A model generated the notes under the pieces. It searched no databases. It saw nothing but the letters and a program-made list of their open reading frames with translations, and had not been told where the DNA came from. A DNA stretch of 64,000 nt from Cordia subcordata (lineage: Eukaryota > Streptophyta > Magnoliopsida > Boraginales > Cordiaceae). The stretch spans positions 14,613,001 through 14,677,000 of the forward strand of contig JAPTOF010000008.1 in the NCBI GenBank assembly GCA_028554755.1, written 5' to 3'. This document shows, piece by piece, positions 35,601 through 47,600 of the stretch. Position numbers and translations under genes: made by a program. How positions within the stretch are numbered: the stretch's first letter is position 1; each line of letters opens with the position of its first letter.

Positions 35601-38600
35601 TAACTCTAACTGCAGGGACTAATTTGACTATAATAAGTAAACATTGAGGACTTGTATGAATTATTTGCAACAATAGGGACTAAAATGAAAAAAGGTGTTA
35701 ACATTAGGGACTTATTTGAATTTGACTCATTTGTAAACTATGGATCTGGTAATTATTTAATGAAAGACATAGTAATAATGGCCATATTTCTTCTGTTACC
35801 AAACTTCATATTGACCAATCTCATTTTCTTTCTTCCTTTCCAATTTTTGATCCTTGTAACGTTGTTGATATTCACCGCGAAATAGTATAATTTGCTGCAT
35901 AGTTTGATTTACTGTATAATATCATATGTGTAAAATATTCAACCTTTAGCTTAACATTTATATGCTTCTGAAGTACTCGGTTCTGCCACTGACGTTATTT
36001 CTCTAATTTCAGTCTGAAACAGGAAAAAAACTTCCATTCATCCTCGTCATCAATCTTATGGTACGTTCAGAATTTATTATGTATCTGATATTGACGTTTT
36101 ATTATGATCTACTTGACATCCACTAAGAGCTTATTATTTGACATTATTTATGTTAACTTGAGAGAAGAGAAATATTCTTCATTAATTGAGAAATGATTAC
36201 AAGCCTAATATTTATAGGCCTCAGATACAACCAGATAGTTAGTTATAACTGCCAGCTAGTTAGTTAGTGCTGAGCTGTTATTAGTGTACTACTAACTTCT
36301 TAACTTTAACTAACTATCCTGACTTCCTTCTAAAACCACAATATTACAAATATAACCCAGTACTCTAACATCCCCTTCAAGCTGAACTCTGGCTTTGGCC
36401 AAGGGAAGCTTGCTAATGAGATACTCAAATTGTTGTGAGGATAGAGCTTTAGTAAATAAATCTGCTGGCTGCTTTGTAGATGGAAGATAGGTAATTTGTA
36501 GTCTCTTGTGAGACTACCTGCTCCCTTATGTAATGATAATCCAACTCTCTGTGTTTAGTTCTGTCATGAAAAACAGGATTAGAAGCTAGAGCTAAGGCAG
36601 AGATATTATCACAAGCAAGTGTTGGCGGGGAGACTGGAATGTGTAGAGTAGATAGGAGATAGGTAAACCATTTTATTTCTGTAGCAGTTTGAGCCATGGA
36701 CCTGTACTCTGCTTCAGTGGACGATCTTGCAATGTTAGGCTGCTTTTTAAAGCACCAGGAAATTAGATTTTGTCCCAAAAAGACACAATAGCATATTGTG
36801 GATTTTCTGTCCAATGGATCACTAGCCCAATCACTATTTGAGTAGGCACGTAGTGTAAGTGGACCAGGAGTAAAAATAATGCCCTGAGTAAGTGTGCCTT
36901 TGATAAACCTGAGTGTTCTTTTGACTGCTGCAAAATCAAAATTAGTAGGGGCATGAATTTTCTGGCACACAGTATTGATTGCATATTGAATGTCTGGCCT
37001 AGTTACTATAAGATATTGTAGGGCACCAACTGAACTCCTGAATAGAGTTGAATTGGAAAAGGGTAAGTCTCCATTAATTTGCCCTTTTGTGTACTTCGAG
37101 GTTGTAGGAGTATTGGCAGGTTTGCAGTCCACCATGCCTGCCTTTTGAAGTAGGTCCCTGGCATACTTGGCTTGATGTAATAGAAGTCTAGAATGCAATT
37201 CTTGAATTTCCAATCCTGGGAAATAGGAGAGATGGCCCAAGTACTTCATTGCAAAGGTAGAGCCCATAGCATTAATCAGTGGTGAAATAGCTTTAGGAGT
37301 TTAGCCTGTGATGATTATGTCATCCACATAGACAAGAAGGATGAGAGTAGCAGTAGGAGTTCATTGACAAACAAAGAGGCGCCAACTGGAGTTGTAGTGA
37401 ACCCTTGACTAAGGAGGAAATTGGATAGTTTAGAGTACCAGGCCCTTGGTGTCTGTTTGAGTCCATACAAGGACTTTTGGAGTTTACAGTGTTAGAGTAT
37501 AGGCAGTTGATGTATATTGTTGTTGTAATGTTTAGTAGACAATTGTTTGAATTAGAGTCAAACTCAACTCATTAAAAGAGATGACAGCTGGCAGTTTGTT
37601 ATAACAAACTATGTGTTGTCAAGTGCCTATATATACTGGACTTTGTAACTGAATCAGTGAATGGAAAATCATTTTCTTTCTCCTCAAGAAATATCTTTTG
37701 TCATGGTATCAAGAGCCGGTTCAAAGCCTGGTTCTCTCTTTGTGCTTGAGAAGCTCCATAACCATGGCTTCCATGGCTGCTAATTTTTTTTTTTGTTTTT
37801 TCAGTTTCTGGTGTAGATCAGCTTCCTTTCAACTAAGTGAAGCATCACAACACCACAGAACCTGAATTTTTTCATCTCTAAAACACAATTTTTTGCTTCT
37901 TTTCTTCAGTTTCTTATTGTTAGGGTTTTGAGTATTCAAAAATCTTCATATCTTCATCAATTCTTCACATCCAGAACTCAAAATTTAGCATCTTTTTCAT
38001 TTCTTGGCTGCGAACAACTTTACTGGATTAGATTTTTAAATCACATCTCAAATCATTAAATTTTTTCTTGTTCTCACCTCGCGAAAACGCTAATATGGCC
38101 CTGCCTTTTGATGAAGCTTTGCCTTTTGCTACAAAGCATCTTCTTCAACATTTTCCGTCCTATGTCACCATTAAACTTGATACTAACAATCATTTGTTCT
38201 GGAAAACACAATTCTAATCATTTCTCAAAGCTTGCAAATTACTGAATCATGTTACTGGTCTTGTTCCATGTCCTCCTCAAAGACATTACTGTGCCGTAAG
38301 GCTCAATTTCTTTGAATCTCGAGTATACAGCTTGGCAAACAACAGATGAGTATCTGAAGTCTTGTTTGTTTGCCTCAGTTTCCTCTTCCATGTTCTCTCA
38401 CATTTATCATCTATCCACTGCATCTGAGATTTGGACTACTATTGAAAAGAGGTTTCAATCAGGCAGTCGATCACAGATTTATCAGCTTAGACATAAAATA
38501 ATGAATATGACCAAGGGCACAAAGTCTATTCAGGCCTATGTAGATGAGTTGAAGGCCTTAGCTGATTGTCTTGCAGCTGCTAATGATCCTCTTAAAGAGG

Positions 38601-41600
38601 AAGATCTGGTTTATTACATTCTTCAAGGCTTGCCTTCAGCCTATGATTCTCTTAGGAACACAATAAGAGTTAGACCTGAACCTATTGCAGTTCTTGAACT
38701 CACCAGTCTTCTGCTTAACGAAGAACTTAATCTAGACTTTAATAACAAGCTTCAGGTCACTGACTCTTCCTCTGCAAAGCTTCAAACTGCTCTATATGCT
38801 ACCACTGCTTCTCAAAGAGGCAGAGGTAGAGGTAGATTCAACAATAACAATAGAGGCAGAGGTCGGAGGAGTCAAGGCAGAGCTTCAGGCAATCCTAATC
38901 AAGCTCCAAATTCTGTTGCAACTCAGTTTTCTCGAGGAGTCAAACTTTTTTGCCAAATTTGTGGCAAACCTAATCACAATGCCTTACAATGTTGGCATAG
39001 ACTTGACACAGATAATTACTACTATGAGATGCCAAATCCAACAGCTCTTACAGCTCAGGTTTCCACCTCTGGCACTCCTGCAACTGCATCTGCCACTCCT
39101 TGGTATCTTGATACAGGGGCTGCAAGTCACGTCACATCTGATTTCTCACAACTGCATCAACCTCAAACTTATACAGGGTCATCTTCAGTGGCAGTAGGCA
39201 ATGGAGCTCAACTTCCTATTCAAAACATTGGATCTGGTATTCTCAAAACATCTTCTGGTAGTCTTATTGTCTCTAATCTTCTTTTTGTTCCATCTCTATA
39301 CTCAAATCTTTTGTCAGTGTATCAACTAACCAAAGATAATCACTGCACTGTTGTGTTTAATTCTAAGGAGGTGGTCATCTTGGACAACCACTCCAATTTG
39401 GTGATTTTCCAGGGCCCTTGTGATAGAGGACTATATCCTATTCCACTCCAGTTGCAATCTCCTTCACTTCATAATCCTTCTGTTTTGCATTGTGTTTGCA
39501 CTTCTTCAACACCTTCAGTGGACAGAGATTGGCATCTTCGACTAGGACATCCTGCTAAACAGTCTTCCACTATTATATCTTCATGTATTAAGCAATTAGG
39601 CTATTTTTCTGAGCATTGTAATGACTGTTCTGTCTTTAAAGCACATAAGCTACCTTTTGCTAGATCAACTTCATGTACTTCTAAGCCTTTTGACTTAGTA
39701 CATTCTGATGTATGAGGACCTTCCCCTGTTGATTCTTGCATGAAATACAGATATTACATCATCTTCTTAGATGATTGTACAAAGTTTTCATGGTTAAATC
39801 CTCTGAAATCTGAGTCTGATGCTTTTCCTGCCATTGTCAATTTTCATTCTATGATCAAGACACAGTTTAACACTGAAATTAAACTCTTTAGGACTGACAA
39901 TGGTGGTGAATACATAATCCATCAATTTCAATATTACTTACAGTCTTTAGGCGCTATTCACCAGACAACTTGTCCACACACACCTGAACAAAATGGTAAG
40001 GTGGAGAGAAAACATCTTCATCTTATAGAAACAACATTGGCTTTACTAAATCATAGCAAAATGCCTTCCAAATATTGGCTTGAAGCCCTGGCTACTGCTA
40101 ACTTTTTAATAAACAGACTTCTTACACCTATTCTGTCTAACAAATCTCCTTATGAATGTCTATATGTAGAATTGCCTGATTACAATGCTCTTAAAGTGTT
40201 TGGTTGCTTATGTTTTCCTTGGCTTAGGCCATATTCAGCTCACAAACTAGAGAATAGGTCCAAGCCTTGTGTATTTCTAGGATATTCTTCTACCACCAAG
40301 GGTTATAAGTGTCTAGACATGGAAACCAACAAAGTTTACTTGTCTAGACATGTGAAGTTTGTTGAACACACTTTTCCCTTTGCCACAACTAATCTCTCTA
40401 TTGCTCCTTTAACACCAGATCAATTTCCTTTCTTCATTCCCACTAAGACTCCTAATTCAGTGTCAACATGTCTTCCTGACTTAGTTACCATCTCTGCTCA
40501 GTCTCAAGAGTTTCCTATAATGAATTCCGACAATCAGAATTCTTTTCAGTCAGAAACTCAACTTGTTTTACTACCTCAATCTCACTCTGAGTCTCCCTCA
40601 GAGTCACATTTAGAGTCATCCTCTGCTAATATTCCTGCAGGTTTCATTTCTGATTCTCTTCCTGGTCCATCTAGTTCTCCATTTATCTTCTCTACTTCTG
40701 AGTCCTCTATTGTTCCTAGCCAACTATTCAACACTCATCCAATGTTAACCAGATCTAAGACTGGGTCTTTACCTCCACCTGTTTATCCTTTGCATTCACT
40801 GGAGCTAGTGCCTGCTGACACTGAGCCTAACACTTATAAACAGGCTTCTAAGATGGCCTGCTGGCAGGTTGCTATGCAGGAAGAATTTACTGCATTAATA
40901 AAACAGGGAACTTGGTCTTTAGTTCCTCCTCCTTCTGACAGGAAGCCCATAGGATGTAAGTGGGTTTATAAGATAAAAAAAAAACCCTGATGGTACTATT
41001 GCAAGATATAAGACCAGATTGGTTGCTAAGGGTTACAATCAAGAGCATGTTATTGATTATTTAGGGACTTTCAGTCCTGTGGTCAAGACATCTACTACAA
41101 GAACTGTCTTAACCGTGGCATTACATTTTGGCTGGGAATTGCATCAACTGGACATCTCAAATGCTTTCCTTCATGGTAATTTACATGAGGTGGTCTATAT
41201 GGAGCAACCTTAGGGTTTTCAAGATTCCTCTAAACCTAGGTATGTGTGCAGGTTACACAAGTCCTTATATGGACTCAAACAGGCTCCAAGAACCTGGTAT
41301 GCTAGGCTTTCATCTTTTTTGTCTAGCCAAGGTTTTGTCACCACAGCTGCAGATACATCTTTGTTTATCCTTAAAGTTCCTACTCATGCCCTGGTTCTGC
41401 TTGTCTATGTTGATGATATAATCATTACTGGATCTTCTGCTAAAGCTATTTCCCAATTTATATCAACTATTTATACTACTTTTTCCATGAAGTATCTTGG
41501 AACTCTATCCTATTTTCTAGGCTTAGAAGTTCAACACACCAATTTTGGGATTTTACTTCATCAAAAGAAGTATGCTCTTGATCTTTTAAAAAGAGCTGGT

Positions 41601-44600
41601 TTTTCAGATTGTAAACCAGTGTCTACACCTTCAACTTCCAAGTATTCCAAACCCACTGCAGATGCTACTGCACCCTATCCTAATCCTACATTGTTCAGGA
41701 GTTTGGTGGGTGCTTTACAGTATCTTACTGTAACTAGGCCTGACTTACAGTATTCTGTCAACTCTATTTGTCAAAAGATGCAAAATCCAACAATGGGAGA
41801 CTATTTTTTTCTCAAAAGAGTCCTTAGATATATCAAAGGTACTCTATCTATGGGTCTTACATTTGTACCTGGACCACTTACTCTCCAGGCTTGTTCAGAC
41901 AGTGATTGGGCTAGTGACATCACTGATAGAAGATCAACTACTGGATACTGTGTTTATCTAGGATCCAATCTTGTTTCATGGTGTAGCAAGAAGCAACCTA
42001 CTGTGGCAAGGTCTAGCACAGAAGCAGGATATAGAGCCATGGCTACAACTACAGCAGAATTATCCTGGCTTACATATCTTTTACAGGCCCTTCATGTTCC
42101 AGTCACTACACCTACTCTATTTTGTGACAATATTTCAGCCTTGGCACTTGCTTCTAATCCTGTGTTTCATGCCAGGACCAAACATATTGAGCTAGATTAT
42201 TACTACATCAGAGAACAGATGGTGTCCAAGAAACTTCAAATTTCCAATCTTCAACCAAATGAACAAGTGGTAGACATTTTTACTAAGCCTTTTTCTACTC
42301 AACAGTTTGAATATCTTATAGGCAAGCTGCCACTCGTTTTTTCTACCAGAGATCAGCTTGAGGGGGGCTGTTAGAGTATAGGCAGTTGATGTATATTGTT
42401 GTTGTAATGTTCAGTAGACTATTGTTTGTATTAGAGTCAAAGTCAACTCATTAAAAGAGATGACAGCTGGCAGTTTGCTATAACAAACTTTGTGTTGTCA
42501 AGTGCCTATATATACTGGACTTTGTAACTGAATCAGCAAATGGAAAATCATTTTCTTTCTCCTCAAGAAATATCTTTTGTCATACAGACATATCCAGGTT
42601 TTGTGGGATCTTGAAACCCTTGTTGTTGGTGCATATATACCACTTCATCTAAATCTCCATGCAAAAAAGCATTTGAGATGTCTAGTTGATGTAAAGACCA
42701 ACCAAAATGCATAGCTAGGCCTAGGACAATCCTTATTGTTAGTGTTTTCACCACTGGATTGAAGGTTTCTTCGTAGTCTGAGCCTGCTTCTTGATGGAAA
42801 CCTTTGGCCACTAGTCTAGCCTTGAATCTAGCAACAGAACCATTAGCTTTCCTTTTGATTTTATGCACCCACTTGTAGTTAATTGGTTGTCTATTAGAGG
42901 GTGGAGGCGCCAATGTCCATGTCTTTTGCTTCATGAGAGCCTCATACTCTTCTGGCATAGCCTGTTGCCAACAGGGCACTTTTGCAGCCTCTTTGAATGA
43001 GGTAGGTTCAATTTCAGTAGATGTAAGAGTTGTGGAGTGTAACTGGTTAATGGTGGTGGTAGAGAGCCGGTTTTAGACCTGGTTAGCATTGGGTGAATGT
43101 TTGTGAAAGGAGGTGGATGAGGAGAGTTAGTTGTGGAAGCAGGTGAGGATGTGGTAGGTGCAGCATTAGGTGTTGCAGACTCTGCAATGATGTTTGTATG
43201 AGTTTGTGGAGGAGATGATGTAGAAGGTGTAGAACTGTGTATAGGAGTACTAGAATTAGGAGAAGCATGATCCCCTAGTGATGTGAAAGGACTGGATGAC
43301 AATGTGATAGTTGAATTTGGGAACAATAGAGGACTAACCATAGGTGAACTTGATGATTCATGTGTAATAGATGAATCTAAAGAGGAAGTGTTGTGAAAAA
43401 TGGGAGGAAAAGTACTAGTAGAAATGGGAGACTCTAAAACAATGCTAAAAGGGAAAGTATTTTCAATAAATTTAACATGTCTAGACATGTAAACCCTATT
43501 TGTGGTCATGTCTAGACACTTGTACCCCTTGGTAGTAGATGAGTAGCCCAGAAACACATAGGTTTGGACCTATTATCAAGCTTGACCTATTATCTAGCTT
43601 GTGAGATGTGTATGACCTTAACTAGGGGTAACATAAGCAGCCAAATACCCTAAGGGAACTGTAGTCAAGGGGTTCATGATAGAGACTTTTATAGGGGGAC
43701 TTATGGTTGAGGGTAGGAGTAGGAGCTTGTTTATAAGATAATTGGCAGTGGCAAGAGCCTCAAGCCAATATCTGACTGGCATTTTATTGTGATTTAACAG
43801 TGCCAATGTAGTCTCTATAAGATGTAAGTGTTTTCTCTCGACCTTCATGTTTTATTCAAGTGTGTGAGGACATGAAGTTTGGTGGAGAGTGCCAAAAGAC
43901 TGCAAATATGTTTGGAAGGAGTGATTAATAAATTCTCCTCCATTGTCAGCTTTGAAGATTTTAATGTCTGATTGGAATTGAGTTTTAATCATTGCAGTGA
44001 ATGAAAGAAAAGCATTGTAGGCATCAACTTTAAATTTCAGAGGATAGATCCAAGAAAATTTAGTATAGTCATCTTGAAATATGATGTCATATTTGTATTC
44101 TATACAAGATTCTACAGGAGAAGGCCTCCATACATCTAAATATATCAACTCAAAAGCTCTAGAAGTTTGTGTTACAGAATTGGAAGAAAGACAATCTATG
44201 AGCTTTGGATACAGAACAATCTTGATAGTTCTCTATAGAATAGCCTAGCTGCTTATTTATACTAGTAGAAATTACAGCTGAAGCATGCTTATTAGGATGA
44301 CCTAGTCTTAAGTGCCATATTCTGTCATCAGTGGATGTAGAGTCTATACGTATGCAGTGATAGGCTGATGATGACTGATGGGGTTGAGACTGAATGGGAT
44401 AGAGTCCTTTGTCACAGGGGCCCTTGAATAGCACCTTGTGAGACTTGTTGTCCAGTAAAGTAACATCTTTAGATGGAAACACAGCAGTACAATCATTATC
44501 TTGTGTCAATTGATGGACAAATAGAAGGTTGGATGAAATAGAAGGGACAAACAAAACATTGGACGCAAGGAGATTAGAGGAAGGAGTGGAGAGAATACTA

Positions 44601-47600
44601 GAACCAATGTCAAGAACTGGTAAAGTAACTCCATTACCAACTGCAACTGAACTTGTTCCCTTGTAAGGCTGAGTGTGGTGCATCTGCTGCATATTTGAAG
44701 TGACATGGCTAGTTGCTTTTGTATCTAAAAACCAAGGACTAGCAGTTGTTGATGTAGATGGCCAAGTAGTGGAAAGTTGAGTAGTCAGTGCAGCAAGGTT
44801 AGGAGTCTTAGATTGTGTCAGAGGTCTATGCAGTGAGAGCTGCTTGTTTAGGCTTGACACAGAAATAATTTTCAGCGTCAAGCCTGTGCCAACATTGGGG
44901 AGCATTGTGGTTTGGCTTACCACATATTGGACACTAGACTAGAGGACTGACTGTTAGAATTGTTAAGTTTCTGAGCTCTGCCTTGGCCTCTTTGTTCTGC
45001 ACCTAGAATTATTGTTGAAAGCTTTGCCTCTACCTCTGCCTCTTTGTGCAGTGGAATTAGCATACAAGGTAGTTTGAAGATCTTGATTGGTTTCAGAGGT
45101 AGTAGACTCAGTCAAGGTAAGTTTGGAATTGAAGGCAAGGTTAAGTTCTTCATTGATCAGAAGACTTATGAGCTCAGAGACTGTAACAGGCTCTGGTCTA
45201 ACTCTTATAGAGGTCTTGATAGTGTCATAAGCAGCAGGCAAGCCTTGTAGAATATAGTAAACAACATCTTCACCCTTTAGAGGTTCATTGGATCTGGCTA
45301 GAGCATTAGCAATAGCTTTGACTTCATCAATGAAGGCCTGAATAGTCTTTGTTCCTTTAGTGATGTTTTGTAGTCTATGCCTTACTTGATACACTAAGGA
45401 CTTACTACTAGATTAAAACCTCTGCTCTATTAGAAGCCAGATCCCAAGAGGATGTATTAAATTGGTAGATGTGACTCAGAATGGACAGATACAGAGGCAT
45501 AAAAGCAACTTTTCAGATATTGATCAATATCTTGCCAACTTGTATATTCAGGATTTGGAGAAATGGAGCCATCAGGTTGTCTTAACACAGGACTGGGGTA
45601 GGGTACTTTGCCTGTGACATGATCAAACAGTTTACATGCGTTGAGAAAAGATTGTAATTGAGTTTCCAAAAGAGATGTTCTGAGTGTCCAATTTGATGTT
45701 CACGGATGCAGGAAAAGATTGCAGAAGCAATTTTACAGCTGGTGAAAGCGATTGATCTGAAGGAAGTGCCGTGAAGACTCTATGAGGGTTAGGGTTTGTA
45801 GCTAAAAAAGTGAGATTGGGAGAGATTTTATGATTTTGTAATGCGATTATGAAAATAAATCGATTGATAGGCTTGCACAGTTGAAAAACAGCAGTAAATA
45901 AGAATTCAAGGCTGGGTGAGAAGATTTGAGTAGATTTTGATGAAGATTTCGATGAAGAAAGCCCTAGAAATAGGAACAAATTGAAGAAAAACAGAATTGA
46001 ATGAAAATTGAAGCTGAAAAAGAGTAGCGATCAGCTCGCAAAGAGGCAATCTAGTTGTTTAATGGAGTGAAATCCTTGATTGATGAGCTTGGAAGCCATT
46101 GGAATGAGCTTCGAAGCTCAAAAAAGAACCAGGACCATGCCTGCTCTGAATACTACGTTAACTTGAGAGGAAAGAAATATTCTTCATTAATTGAGAAATG
46201 ATTACAAGCCTAATATATATAGGCCTCAGATACAGCCAGATAGTTATAACTGCCAGCTAGTTAGCTAGTGTTGAGCTGTCATTAGTGTACTACTAACTTC
46301 TCAACTATAACTAACTATCCTGACTTGCTTCTAAAACCACAATATTATAAATATAACTGTGTACTCTAACAATTTATGTATGCTTCTAGAAGTAACAAGG
46401 GTAACTCATGTTATGTCTAAGTAGTTCCCATGTAAGTAAACCTTTCAAAGCTCACATTTAAGAGTGGAGCAAACAAGACTTGTATCATGTTATGTCTAAG
46501 TAGTTATACATGAACGGTTTCTGGATTTCTTTAGATACTGTAAATGAAGAACTTTATTTCAAATGCTTCTCATGTTCCTAATATGCCTCTTTTTGGTGTC
46601 TTACCAATTTTTTATTTGATTACTTATGTGTGTAAACAGCAGAACTTTTTATGTTGTCTTTTGTTCTGGTGCAACCAGACGAAACTTTTTATTGTAGAGA
46701 TTATCTCATGATTGTTTTATTTCAGGTTCCAGCTAAACCCAACTACAGCTTGGTTCTTTATTACGCAGCAGAGAGACCGGTAAATAAGTCATCCTTGTTG
46801 GGCCGATTCATTGATGGGAATGACATGTTTCGAGACGCAAGGTTCAAACTTATACCTAGTATTGTTGAGGTAACATGTCTTATCATGATTCTTTGATAGA
46901 GTGAGCTCCATATGTGATGCACTTTAAAATGTTACACAACCGTCGTCCATAACAGGGATACTGGATGGTCAAGCGTGCAGTTGGAACTAAAGCTTGCCTA
47001 TTAGGGAAAGCAGTAACTTGCATGTACTTTAGACAGGACAATTTTCTAGAGGTACATTCCAGCATACTTAAAACTTGTCTTACTGGGATGAAGTGTGCTA
47101 AAAATGTGTCTTACTGGCTTATATTGCTACAGTTAACATTTCCATTTACTGATTAGTGGTACCATGCAGAAGGGCTTGGTACCGATAATGGGCCTTTGAG
47201 GTTGTAGAAAGTGATCTCAATCAGTTACAGAAGTCTTTTACCATCTTCTTTCTCTTGGGAACTTCCAACCACCTGTCCTCCATAGATTGCTGGATCCTCC
47301 CCAGATTACTAGATGAATTTTTTGATGGGGTATTTATTTGAAAGTGAAATGGGGTCACTTGGTTTCATATGGAATCAAAATGACAAAATGGGGTTGCTTT
47401 GTTTCCTTGACATTGCAGGATGTCTTTTCTTCTTGATAACCAATCTGTGCAGTGATGCTGGGGGTGAGTGCAGTAGGGAGAGTATTGGAGCATGACGATT
47501 TTACATTTTATGAAGTCAGGAGCTTGTCTCGACCATCCATATTTTGAAAGGGCAGATAATTAATGACTTTCTACCAGAAGTAGTGTCATTATATCTATAT

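Larger units (their letters stand above)
37490..42582 (+). mobile_element. Copia D: sense Ty1/copia element nested in copia C
   Basis: Two 214-bp LTRs (37490-37703, 42369-42582), TGTTAGAGTATAGG...TTTTGTCA. Perfect target duplication TACAG at 37485-37489 and 42583-42587. Primer site TGGTATCAAGAGCC follows the 5' LTR directly; purine tract GAGGGGGG precedes the 3' LTR. By eye the LTRs differ at 8 of 214 positions (3.7 percent), so this is younger than its host copia C. Full-length internal region of 4.67 kb. Confidence 0.96.
36151..46371 (-). mobile_element. Copia C: antisense Ty1/copia element hosting copia D
   Basis: LTRs 36151-36370 and 46156-46371 match over about 216 bp. Perfect 5-bp target duplication ATTTA at 36146-36150 and 46372-46376. 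On the minus strand the primer site (TAGTATTCAGAGCAGG) follows the 5' LTR, and a purine tract (GCTTGAAGGGGA) abuts the 3' LTR. By eye the LTRs differ at about 15 positions plus a 4-bp indel, roughly 7 percent. It occupies the 10.7-kb intron between exons 15 and 16. Confidence 0.93.
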
